DNA of 64,000 bases from an uncultured Clostridia bacterium (GTDB lineage: Bacteria > Bacillota > Clostridia > Christensenellales > Aristaeellaceae), in the NCBI GenBank assembly GCA_934630705.1, contig CAKTWP010000001.1, positions 293,035-357,034 of the forward strand, in the 5' to 3' direction. Under the pieces are notes generated by a model. The model was not told where the DNA came from and did not search any database. It saw nothing but the letters and a program-made list of their open reading frames with translations. The number at the start of each line of letters is the position of its first letter. Position 1 is the stretch's first letter. Positions 53,032 through 60,842 of this stretch are shown here, piece by piece. Both the position numbers and the translations under genes were made by a program.

Positions 53032-53136
53032 CACGCAAAGTGGGATACAATGAGGGACTGCCCGCCCTTCATTGTATCCCGCAAGCGTGTTCGCCACCTT
53101 TTTGACAATCTGAGCCCGGCATTTTCCATGCCGGGC
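53032..53136. terminator. Two hairpins between convergent units, with a repeat-like end
   Basis: First stem GGGATACAATGA.../...TCATTGTATCCC (53042-53080, with CACGC/GCGTG outside), then GCCCGGCAT/ATGCCGGGC (53114-53136, TTTCC loop). Between them CTTTTTGACAATCTGA (53098-53113) resembles the end sequence of the repeats at 34282 and 61740. They would end both the beta-helix transcript and the minus-strand secreted-protein transcript. Confidence 0.65.
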
Positions 53137-53160
53137 CGAATTTGCGTTTATTATGCCGGG

Positions 53161-55161
53161 TTACTTGCCCAGCACCACAGCGATTTTGATTGCCCGTTCC
53201 GCTTCGCTCAGGTCAAAGCTGCCCCCATCCTGCACAGTCACGCGCACCTCGTAGAGCGTGCCGTCGGTCAGCTCCGCCGTCTGGCCATCCTCGGTGACAA
53301 TCTTCCACAGCTCGGGGGCCACCGGCGCAAGCTTCCCATCCGCGCCATAGGCATAGAGCGCAAGCTCCGCGGCGTTGCCGGACAGATTGTTCATCCGAAT
53401 GGCCACCGTGGTGTTGGGATGCACATTGCGCACCGACACGGTGTTCAGCCAGCTGGCAACGGCACCCTGGCCGCCGTCCTGGGCAAACTGCTCCTGGGAC
53501 AGCACGTTGCGCGCCGTCTGATCCAGGTCCACCTTGCGATAGGGCATCTCAGGCAGATACACAAACCGATCCTGCAGCCGCAGCAGTTCCAGATAGCCGG
53601 TGGGGCAATAAAGGGCGTTGCCGCTGTTGCCAGCATACATGCCAATAGCCATGTTGTTGTAGCCGTACTTGTTGGCCACATCCATGGTGAACACGGTTTC
53701 GCCGGTTTCCCAATCCAGCATGATATACTGCCACATGCGGGTGCTCAGATCCTGCACATAGCCGTAGATATAGCCGGTGGCGGTGGAGAGCTTCATGATG
53801 GATGTGTCGCTCAGATCATTGCGGCACCAGATGCTCTTCATTTCGTAGCCGGTTTCGGTCTTGATGGTATCCACCCGCTGAACGCCGGGGGCGATCATGC
53901 TGTTGCCCTGGGTCAGCCAGTTCATGTCGTAAATATTGGCATAGCTCTGGATGGAAGAATCGCTGTCGGGATTGGCCAGGCCCGCATTGCCCGCGCCAAA
54001 CCAGTTGCACACGATGGTGCTCACCGTGCCTTCGCCGTCGTCATATACAATAGCGGAGTTTTCCACGGCCACCTGATAGCCTTCGGGGAGCGTATCCAGC
54101 ACCGGCAGACTGGCCACCACTTCACCGTTTTTCATATCCAGCGCGATCAGATTGACGGTTTCCTGATTATCCGTAAACAGCACCAGGTTCGGCGTGAGAG
54201 ACGGAGAGCAGCCGCCGCCCCAGGCCAGGCCGCCGCCCGTGGTCTTATCGCCCTCGCCGCTGACCTTCGCGCCCACGCTGGCATAAGGCGTTTTCCAAAC
54301 CACCTCCACGCCCGCATTCGCCCGCAGCAGATAGCAGTTCTGGTTGGTGAGAATCACCGCGCCCTCCCGAGAGGCGGCAATGCCGTTTTCCGCGCCCTCG
54401 CCGGCGGGAAGATCATAGACGTAAACCGCGCTGGCCAGATCCACTTCTTCGCCGGCCAGAATCCCATCGATGGCGCTGCGGGCAATATAGCCCAGCACAC
54501 CCTGCTGCGCCCGCTGGGGATAGATGCGGAAGCCGCCGGTGGCAAACCAGAGGTTGCCTTCATAATCGAACACAACAGACAGCAGGTTCTGCCCCAACTC
54601 CTTGCCCAGCGCCTTTTCGGCTGCCGCCTTGATATCAATATCCAGCGCCTTTTCAAACACCGGCAGCACGTTGCCCGCTTCATCGGTGGCCCGCAGCATC
54701 AGCACATGGTTGTTGCTGGTGGGGCAAACGATGCGGTTTTCGTTGTCCAGGAAGGTGTAAGAGCTTTGGATCATATAGCCGCCGCCGTCATGCTGCTTGG
54801 GGGAGAAATAACCCAGCGTTTTCGTCTCCTCCGCGTTCAGATCGCGGATGGCAATGCCGCCCAGCAGCGGCACCACCGCGTGGCCGTAGCTGTCGAAATA
54901 AATCGCCGGGGACGCATTGGCGTTGGTGGTTTCATAGGAAACGTTGATTTCGGGATAAATGCCCACGGGCAGCACTTCGTCGGTGCTGTCGGTGTTATAG
55001 CCATCGTGATGAATGTTCGCGTCGCTCTTGGCCATGTACGGGTTCACGTCCACCTGCTTGGGCGAAAGCGCCTTCACAGGCAGCGCGGCGGCGCAGGCTG
55101 CAGACGTGCTCAGGCACAAGGCCAGCGTCAGGGCCAGGGCGATACGGAAAAGCCTTTTCAT
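53161..55161 (-). CDS. Secreted propeller-like protein of unknown function
   Basis: A 666-residue exported protein. Signal peptide MKRLFRIALALTLALCLSTSAACAA. The mature part consists of repeated strand units (AIYFDSYGHAVVPLLGGIAIRDL, NLWFATGGFRIYPQ, NLVLFTDNQETVNLIALDMKNGEVVA, WQYIMLDWETGETVFTMD) of the type seen in beta-propellers; the C-terminal 110 residues look like an immunoglobulin-like domain. No catalytic motif seen. Start at 55161 with AAAGGAGG upstream; a frame from 55188 is rejected because it overlaps the upstream gene end and has no site. It lies behind a degenerate receiver gene and opposite a LytTR two-component system, so may be its output or sensor ligand. Confidence 0.82.
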   Translation of the reverse strand: MKRLFRIALALTLALCLSTSAACAAALPVKALSPKQVDVNPYMAKSDANIHHDGYNTDSTDEVLPVGIYPEINVSYETTNANASPAIYFDSYGHAVVPLLGGIAIRDLNAEETKTLGYFSPKQHDGGGYMIQSSYTFLDNENRIVCPTSNNHVLMLRATDEAGNVLPVFEKALDIDIKAAAEKALGKELGQNLLSVVFDYEGNLWFATGGFRIYPQRAQQGVLGYIARSAIDGILAGEEVDLASAVYVYDLPAGEGAENGIAASREGAVILTNQNCYLLRANAGVEVVWKTPYASVGAKVSGEGDKTTGGGLAWGGGCSPSLTPNLVLFTDNQETVNLIALDMKNGEVVASLPVLDTLPEGYQVAVENSAIVYDDGEGTVSTIVCNWFGAGNAGLANPDSDSSIQSYANIYDMNWLTQGNSMIAPGVQRVDTIKTETGYEMKSIWCRNDLSDTSIMKLSTATGYIYGYVQDLSTRMWQYIMLDWETGETVFTMDVANKYGYNNMAIGMYAGNSGNALYCPTGYLELLRLQDRFVYLPEMPYRKVDLDQTARNVLSQEQFAQDGGQGAVASWLNTVSVRNVHPNTTVAIRMNNLSGNAAELALYAYGADGKLAPVAPELWKIVTEDGQTAELTDGTLYEVRVTVQDGGSFDLSEAERAIKIAVVLGK

Positions 55162-55184
55162 TTTCAAAATCCTCCTTTGGTGAT

Positions 55185-55586
55185 TCAAGAATCGATTTGC
55201 TTGGATAGGGGCGCATGGAGACCTTTGTTTTCAAACCAGACGTTCAGGCCCTCCTGAAAGCGTTGGGCGTCTACGGGCTCCAGAATGAAATAGGCCACCC
55301 GCAGCCGGAACGCCTGAAGCGAAAAATCCAGATCGCTGCACCAGATAATGCCGCAGCCGGGGCAAATGGACCGGAGATGCTCCACCGCGTTCAGCCCTGC
55401 CACGCCCGGCAGGGCGATCACTGCGTTGGTCGGCATGGTTTCAGGCACGTTTTCAAAAAACTGCTCCTGGCTCAGATAGCATTCAATCTGCGGAAACAGT
55501 CCTTTTTTCTGGCCGAACCGGACAATCTGATCCGCATAGTTTTTTCCGGCCTCGTCCTGCCCTGCCAGTACTGCAATTCGATACAC
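55185..55586 (-). CDS. Degenerate (pseudo-)receiver-domain protein
   Basis: A 133-residue stand-alone protein with the fold pattern of a LytR/AlgR-type receiver (GIIWCSDLDFSLQAFRLRVAYFILEPVDAQRF aligns with the C-terminal half of receivers). The phosphoacceptor Asp is absent: the DxxMPG position reads VIALPG. The conserved Lys of LKP is Glu (Glu103 in LEPV), though an acidic pair (Asp11, Glu12) and Ser84 remain. It therefore likely cannot be phosphorylated and may act as a protein-protein regulator. First gene of the minus-strand unit ahead of the secreted protein; upstream is the divergent two-component system. Confidence 0.68.
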   Translation of the reverse strand: MYRIAVLAGQDEAGKNYADQIVRFGQKKGLFPQIECYLSQEQFFENVPETMPTNAVIALPGVAGLNAVEHLRSICPGCGIIWCSDLDFSLQAFRLRVAYFILEPVDAQRFQEGLNVWFENKGLHAPLSKQIDS

Positions 55587-55664
55587 GGCGTTCCTCCTTT
55601 CAGAAGCGGTCTTTTTTACCTATCGGCTTCAGTATATAAAACCCTGCGGCTTTTTCAAGCGCTT

Positions 55665-55746
55665 TGGCACGAATCGGGTGAAAATGGCACGAATTCCTGT
55701 TGCCGAACGGATGGCTATAGCTGTCCGGCGAATTTTGGTGTATAAT
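55665..55746 (+). promoter_or_regulatory. LytTR-type direct repeats and -10 box
   Basis: TGGCACGAAT occurs at 55665-55674 and again at 55685-55694, a 20-base period typical of LytTR sites. A consensus TATAAT is at 55741-55746, with no good -35 at the expected place (TAGCTG), as in activator-dependent promoters. The ATG is at 55781. Confidence 0.6.
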
Positions 55747-55780
55747 GATGCTGGGTGGTTATGCAAAGGAGGCGCTGCAG

Positions 55781-56497
55781 ATGCGGATTGCGATTGTGGA
55801 TGATTTGCCGGGGGAACGGGCGCTGATGAAAGCGCGGCTGGAAAAGGCGCTGGCCCGGTGCAGCGTGCAGGCGGATTATTTCGAATATGAAAGCGGAGAA
55901 GCCTTTCTGGCCGCCGCAAAGGCCGCGCCCTTTGCCGTGGCGCTTCTGGATATTTACATGCCCGGGATAAACGGCGTTGAAACGGCAAAGGCGCTGCGGG
56001 CGTTTGACGCTGCCTGCCTGCTGATCTTCACCACCACCTCCACCGATCACGCCCTTGCGGGCTTCCAGGTGCGCGCCATGCATTATCTGGTCAAGCCATT
56101 CACCCAGGAAGACGTTGATCAGCTGACGGACGAGATTCTTGCCCGTCTCCCCCGGATGGATAAATACATGGAAATCAAGGTGAATGGCGGCGACGTCCGC
56201 CTGAGCTATGGCAATATCGTTTATGCAGAGCATTTTGCCCACATGATCCATATTCACACCCCGGCCCTCAAGCCGCTTCTTACGCGCATGCCCTTCAAGG
56301 ATTTTATCGCGCCCCTGCGGGAGGACGGGCGATTCTTTGTCTGCGGCCGGGGCACGATCGTCAATCTGGCCCACGCCGCAGATTTTGAGGACGCCGCCTT
56401 TTTGATGGATGAAGGCAGCCGGGTGCTGATCAGCCGGGAGCTGACGAAGGCCGCCCGCCAGGCATTTATGGAATATCTATTGCAGGGGAGGCGCTGA
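55781..56497 (+). CDS. LytTR-family response regulator
   Basis: A 238-residue response regulator. Receiver domain: VDD acidic pair, phosphoacceptor Asp in LLDIYMPGING, Lys in LVKPF; C-terminal LytTR DNA-binding domain with KYMEIKVNGGDVRLSYGNIVYAEHFAHMIHIHT. This domain binds tandem direct repeats, which are present upstream. Start at 55781 with AAAGGAGG; the longer frame from 55745 has none. It is one of the AgrA/LytR-like class, and directly precedes the kinase gene. Confidence 0.92.
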   Translation: MRIAIVDDLPGERALMKARLEKALARCSVQADYFEYESGEAFLAAAKAAPFAVALLDIYMPGINGVETAKALRAFDAACLLIFTTTSTDHALAGFQVRAMHYLVKPFTQEDVDQLTDEILARLPRMDKYMEIKVNGGDVRLSYGNIVYAEHFAHMIHIHTPALKPLLTRMPFKDFIAPLREDGRFFVCGRGTIVNLAHAADFEDAAFLMDEGSRVLISRELTKAARQAFMEYLLQGRR

Positions 56498-56499
56498 AC

Positions 56500-57819
56500 A
56501 TGGCGGATATGCTGCAGCCCATGCTGGAGCTGGCAATTGTTTTTCCCGGGCTGCTTCTGGCATATATTCCCGTAAAATCCTATTTGAAGCAGCCGCCGCG
56601 AAGGCTGCTTGCCTGGCTGCTCCCCGCATTGCTTGCGCTGGTCATCGGCGGGGGACTGCTTTGCTGGCGGCTGCAGCTCCCCGCCGCGCCGGTACTGGCG
56701 GCGGTGGCTGTGTTTGCTATCGCGGTTTACATCGCATCGCTGCGCATCTCTTTGTGGAAATCCGGGACGGTGGCCCTTTCGGTCTGCGCGCTGTTTGCCT
56801 GCCTGAACAGCGTGTCCCGAGCGCTGGACGCGGCGTTTGCCGTTCAGCTGAACGCGCCCGAAAACGGGCTGTGGCTCGGACTGCATGCCGGGCTGTGCGA
56901 AAATGCCCTGTGCTGGCTGGCAACGGCGATTGCCTGGTATCCGGCCGGGCACGCGGTGCGCAGCATGGTGGAGGACGACCATTTTGCGCAGACCTGGTAT
57001 GTTTTCTGGGTGCTGCCGCTGATTTTCATCGCGCTGAATCTGTTCATGATTCCCCAGCACCGGGAAACGCTGTACACCGGAAGAGTGCTGCAGGGGTATA
57101 TCATCATCAGCCTGGCCCTGCTGGTTTTGCTCAGCTGGTTCTATGTCATTTTTCTGCTGATGGCCAATAGTCTCAATCGAAACGCCCGGCTCCAGCAGGA
57201 AAACCATTTTCTGTCCATGCAGCAGGCGCGCTATGAAAACCTGAAATCCGCCATTGAGGAGGCCCGGCAGGCCCGCCACGACATGCGGCACCATTTCAAT
57301 CAGATTTCCGCGCTGGCAGAGGAAGGCGATCTGAGCAAAATCCAGGAATACCTGGCTAAAGCGACACTCCGCATTCCCAATCTGGATATGAATTTCTGCG
57401 AAAACCGGGCCGCCGACAGCGTGATCGGCTATTACTGCGCGCTGGCCCGGCGGGAAGGCATTCCCTTTCAATCGCGGATTGATTTGCCCGCGCAGCTTCC
57501 CGTGGATGAAATTGATATGTGCCTGGTGCTATCCAATCTGCTGGAAAACGCGCTGGAAGCCAGCCTGCGAACCGCTCCGGCGCGGCGGCGGATCGATGTG
57601 CAGGCCTATATGCACGCCCAGCGGCTGATGCTGATTCAGGTGGAAAACGCGTTTGATGGAGAAATTCAGGAAAAGAGCGGCGTGTTTCAATCCGCCAAGC
57701 GAAAGGGCAGCGGCGTCGGCGTCCAATCCGTTCGCCGCATCGCGGAAAAAAACGGCGGCGTGAGCGCCTTCACCCATCAGGACGGCGTGTTCTCGGCCAA
57801 GGTCATGCTGCGGGGCTGA
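56500..57819 (+). CDS. GHKL-type sensor histidine kinase (AgrC-like)
   Basis: A 439-residue membrane kinase. About six to seven hydrophobic segments in the first 230 residues, then a coiled helical stretch with EEARQARHDMRHHFNQI, holding the likely phosphorylated His, and an ATPase domain with LLENALEAS and GSGVGVQSVRRI. The architecture is that of AgrC/ComD-type peptide sensors, though no peptide gene was found nearby. It is two bases after the regulator stop. Confidence 0.9.
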   Translation: MADMLQPMLELAIVFPGLLLAYIPVKSYLKQPPRRLLAWLLPALLALVIGGGLLCWRLQLPAAPVLAAVAVFAIAVYIASLRISLWKSGTVALSVCALFACLNSVSRALDAAFAVQLNAPENGLWLGLHAGLCENALCWLATAIAWYPAGHAVRSMVEDDHFAQTWYVFWVLPLIFIALNLFMIPQHRETLYTGRVLQGYIIISLALLVLLSWFYVIFLLMANSLNRNARLQQENHFLSMQQARYENLKSAIEEARQARHDMRHHFNQISALAEEGDLSKIQEYLAKATLRIPNLDMNFCENRAADSVIGYYCALARREGIPFQSRIDLPAQLPVDEIDMCLVLSNLLENALEASLRTAPARRRIDVQAYMHAQRLMLIQVENAFDGEIQEKSGVFQSAKRKGSGVGVQSVRRIAEKNGGVSAFTHQDGVFSAKVMLRG

Positions 57820-58305
57820 ATGATCGCAATAAAAAAAGCGGGATCTTAGGCGTGTGCCGATAAGACAGTAATTTGAAGAAATTACGAAATTGACAACCGT
57901 CAAGCAGGATTGGAAACAAGCACAGCTTCGGCTGGGTATCGTCTGTTTTTGTGATTATAAGGGTGAAAATCGCTTATTTTCTGCGTTGTGTGGCAAGGAT
58001 AGTAAAATGGGTGAAATAGTTTATCGGCTTCGTGATAAAAATCTATAAAACATCGAATCACGTCGTAACGAACCTTGTTCCTTATAGCACATGCGTATTT
58101 TCGATGGCGCAAATGATTCCACGGAACAGAAAAAACACAATCAAGCGTTTTGATGCAGGGTACATGCACCATCTTTAAGGCAGCCCAAAGGTGCTGTTCA
58201 TAAAAAAGTTACTTTTGAATATAGAAATTTTCGGAAAACAAATTGAACATTTTACAATTTATATGGCAAAATGTGTACACACCAGAGTGAACGGAGGTAC
58301 GGTGA
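57820..58305. other. Gene-free AT-rich stretch
   Basis: A 486-base region of clearly lower GC than its surroundings. No reading frame of convincing coding style; a 90-codon minus-strand frame (57900-58172) lacks a ribosome site and any recognisable motif. No repeat or RNA gene was recognised. Confidence 0.5.
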
Positions 58306-59019
58306 ATAAAAATCGCACTTGCTTCAGCACGAATTGTTGACCGAGATATCAAATAAAATCTGTCGCGGATGGAGCACTATATGACGGAAGCAAAAGGGAG
58401 TGGTGCCGACCTTGTTTGCTTTGGTGAAGCGTTTCTGCAAGGATTTAATGCGCTTTCGTGGCAGTATGAGGAAGATAAGAAAATGGCATTGACCACTTCC
58501 TCACCGGAGTTTATGCAAATTAAAATGCTGACGAAAGAAATTGGCATTGATGTTTTGTTTGGATATAACGAGTTTAACGGTAATACAATCTATTCCTCGT
58601 GTGCTCTGATTGCTGACGGCTCGATTATTCATAACTATCGTCGTATTTCAAGAGGTTGGAAAGAATATTCAAAGACAGATGGACATTATAGAGAGGGTTC
58701 AACGGTTGAAGTTTTTGACTATAAAGGCAAGAAATGTGTCATCTGTCTGTGCGGCGATCTATGGGATTATCCCGAACGATTTGCTCTTGGCGAAGATTTT
58801 CTTTTTTGGCCCGTATATGTGTGTTGGACAAAGGAAGAATGGGAAAACGGCGGCAAGATGGAATATGCGGAGCAAGCCAAACGGTGCTGCGAAAACACTT
58901 TGTATGTCAACTCCATTTGTGACGGCGATGCCTTCGGTGGTGCGGCTCAATTCTTCGGTGGTAAAATTCAAAGAGAACTGCCGATCTTCAATGAAGGTTT
59001 ACTTTGCGTTGAAATATAA
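58306..59019 (+). pseudogene. Carbon-nitrogen hydrolase (nitrilase family) pseudogene
   Basis: Reading in frame from 58306 gives IKIALASARIVDRDIK, then a TAA stop at 58354-58356, then the nitrilase-like body starting NLSRMEHYMTEAKGSGADL. The body shows GEAFLQGF (Glu), NYRRISRGWKEY and ICLCGDLWDYPE with the Cys, the family order, ending at 59019. Two lesions are seen: the start codon position, preceded by GGAGG, reads ATA instead of ATG, and codon 17 is a stop. From 58369 a shorter 216-residue product is still possible. The composition is AT-rich compared with the neighbours, so it may be acquired. It is followed 11 bases later by a truncated NUDIX start. Confidence 0.72.
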
Positions 59020-59030
59020 GGAGATGTGAA

Positions 59031-59093
59031 ATGTCAGATATACTTTTCAAAACAGATGATTATGTTTTTCGTACCGCATCGGTTGGCTTCTGA
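59031..59093 (+). pseudogene. Truncated NUDIX-like gene start
   Basis: An ATG at 59031 with AAGGAG upstream opens MSDILFKTDDYVF, which I recognise as the usual N-terminus of NUDIX hydrolases that follow this nitrilase family. After about residue 13 the frame turns to unrelated sequence and stops at 59093. The break lies near 59070. Confidence 0.5.
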
Positions 59094-59256
59094 TAACGTA
59101 ATTATTGGTCACCTTCAGCCAGGTTTCGCTACCCTCGGTGATGGTATCGGATTCCACATGCCATTTATTTTCGCCGGACACAGCGTAGGTGGGCGTGCCG
59201 AAAAACTCCTGCCACGTAGCGCCGCCGTCCGCAGATGTATAGAGCGTCAGCAGCAC
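59071..59256 (-). pseudogene. Fragment of an exported protein on the minus strand
   Basis: Minus-strand codons read LLTLYTSADGGATWQEFF and GENKWHVESDTITEGSETWLKVTNN, a C-terminal fragment with the style of extracellular beta-strand domains. The frame stays open upstream to about 59335 with no ATG and no ribosome site, so it is a remnant. It abuts the truncated NUDIX fragment, marking a rearrangement. Confidence 0.45.
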
Positions 59257-59421
59257 ATTTGTATCCGCCCTTTTCTCTTCTGAATTCTTCAGCCGCTTAT
59301 CGGTTCTTCTATTTTTCGGATTTTCTCATGTATGTTCTTCCGGCTTCACGTTCCGTGTATGCCCTACCGTGTACCCCATAGCGGCACATTTTCCGCTATA
59401 GCAGAACACAAAACGAAAAAA

Positions 59422-59456
59422 GAAATCCCAAGAAGCTTTGACTTCTCGGGATTTTC
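59422..59456. terminator. Intrinsic terminator hairpin
   Basis: GAAATCCCAAGAAG and CTTCTCGGGATTTT pair with one mismatch and a T-rich tail. An orphan terminator in a 413-base stretch (59257-59669) that has no other gene. Confidence 0.6.
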
Positions 59457-59514
59457 TTGGCTAATCCGGTAAACTATGATACAGGGAACGATGCACCAGC
59501 AAGGTTTGATAGCG

Positions 59515-59583
59515 GGTGCATTTGCACCGCCGTTTACAGAGCAATTATATGGCTCTGTGCAGATGCACCGACGCAGTAAACGG
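59515..59583. other. Pseudoknot-like set of interleaved inverted repeats
   Basis: Segments GGTGCATTTGCAC (59515-59527), CCGTTTAC (59530-59537), AGAGC (59538-59542), GCTCT (59552-59556), GTGCAGATGCACC (59557-59569) and GTAAACGG (59576-59583) pair first with fifth and second with sixth, in interleaved order, around the inner AGAGC/GCTCT hairpin. Another GATGCACC copy is at 59490-59497. Function unknown. Confidence 0.35.
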
Positions 59584-59669
59584 CCAAATGCTCGATGTTT
59601 TTTAGCGCTTCCGAAAAGAAAGGGCGGCCGGTCAAGTCACCCGTAGCTATGCATACCTTTCATATCTTT

Positions 59670-60680
59670 TTATGCCTGTGATTTGCCGCCCATCTTCTCC
59701 TTCAGCCATACCACGGTATCCCGGATCGTGCTGCTCAGCGGCCTGGGCGTATAGCCAAAGGCGGCCGCCGCAGCGCTGCGGCTGAACATGCCGTTGGAAT
59801 CCAGAACCGCAATGGCGTAGGGCGTGAAATAGAGGGGCTCCCGCCTGCGCAGGCTGATTTTTTCATAAATCGGCGCAACCAGCTTTGCAAAGCCGATCGG
59901 CAGGTAGGATACGCTGCGCCGCAGATTCAGCGTCTTTTTCACCAGCTCCAGAATATCCCGAATGGAAGCGTAATGGCCCGAGAGGATGTAGCCGTGTCCG
60001 GGCAGACCGCGCTCCGCGCAGGCGATCACGCCTGCGGCCACGTCCCGCACGTCCACGAAATCATATCCGCCCCTGACCGCCAGCGGCAGCTTCCCGGCAA
60101 GAAAGGAAAGCAGCATATTCGTGATGCTGCCCTTTCCCAGATCGCCCGGCCCAATAATGCCGGAGGGAAATACCACGCTGGCGTTCAGCCCCTCCTTTGC
60201 CGCCTGCAGCACCAGCGCCGTGGCCATAGCCTTGCTCTTTGCGTAATCGCCCTTCACAAGCTCCGGAGAAAAGGTTGTCGTCTCCGCAATTTCCGTGCCC
60301 TTCGGCTTTTCCGGAATCGCATGGACGGAGCTGACGTAGACCAGCCTGCCAACGCCGTGTTCCCGGCAGCGCTTCAGCATATTTTTCGTGCCGTCCACAT
60401 TGACCCGGTAAATCCTGTCGCCCGGATGCGTGGCGACAGAGATAAGCCCCGCGCAGTGAATGACGCAGGCGTTTTCGTTCGCGCCCGCAAAAAAACGCTC
60501 GAGCGCGGCTTCATCGCACACATCCCCCGTTACAACGCGAACGTTCTGCGGAAGCTCCCGCGCCAGCGGATCGCCGTCCATCACCAGGGCCCGGATCTCC
60601 GCCTGCGTGTCCCGCAGCTGCGCAAGCACGGCGCGCCCCAGGAATCCCGTCGCTCCCGTAATCAGATATTGCGCAAACAT
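59670..60680 (-). CDS. NAD-dependent epimerase/dehydratase family protein
   Basis: A 336-residue extended SDR. The cofactor motif TGATGFLG is near the start and YAKSK holds the catalytic Tyr-x-x-x-Lys. The C-terminal half is the substrate domain. Relatives act on nucleotide sugars, dihydroflavonols or 3-beta-hydroxysteroids; nothing here fixes the substrate. It is divergent from a TetR-family gene that probably controls it. Start at 60680 with AGGTGATAGG upstream. Confidence 0.9.
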   Translation of the reverse strand: MFAQYLITGATGFLGRAVLAQLRDTQAEIRALVMDGDPLARELPQNVRVVTGDVCDEAALERFFAGANENACVIHCAGLISVATHPGDRIYRVNVDGTKNMLKRCREHGVGRLVYVSSVHAIPEKPKGTEIAETTTFSPELVKGDYAKSKAMATALVLQAAKEGLNASVVFPSGIIGPGDLGKGSITNMLLSFLAGKLPLAVRGGYDFVDVRDVAAGVIACAERGLPGHGYILSGHYASIRDILELVKKTLNLRRSVSYLPIGFAKLVAPIYEKISLRRREPLYFTPYAIAVLDSNGMFSRSAAAAAFGYTPRPLSSTIRDTVVWLKEKMGGKSQA

Positions 60681-60711
60681 CCTATCACCTCCAAAAAACG
60701 AAAGACAAATG

Positions 60712-60761
60712 TTGATTATCTTTCACACTTACAGTATAATGGAGACAGGCGTGCAGGACAA
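60712..60761. promoter_or_regulatory. Overlapping divergent promoters with paired CACACTT repeats
   Basis: Plus strand: TTGATT (60712-60717) and TATAAT (60735-60740), 17-base spacer. Minus strand: TTGTCC (60761-60756) and TATACT (60738-60733), 17-base spacer, for the epimerase gene. Overlap of the -10 boxes means expression of one unit interferes with the other. TTTCACACTTA at 60721-60731 is mirrored by TAAGTGTGAA at 60820-60829, a candidate pair of TetR-protein sites. Confidence 0.6.
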
Positions 60762-60842
60762 CCGTCAATGCTCCGTCGCGTGAAAGAAAACCGACACATA
60801 TGGCGCGATTGTCGCCAATAAGTGTGAATTTTTTGTGAAGAG

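Noticed and set aside
57900..58172. 90-codon minus-strand frame in the AT-rich gap
   Set aside because: No ribosome site, no recognisable motif, and gap composition makes such open frames likely by chance.
59515..59583. Possible tRNA gene
   Set aside because: No acceptor stem, T-loop or anticodon arrangement could be drawn; the segments cross.
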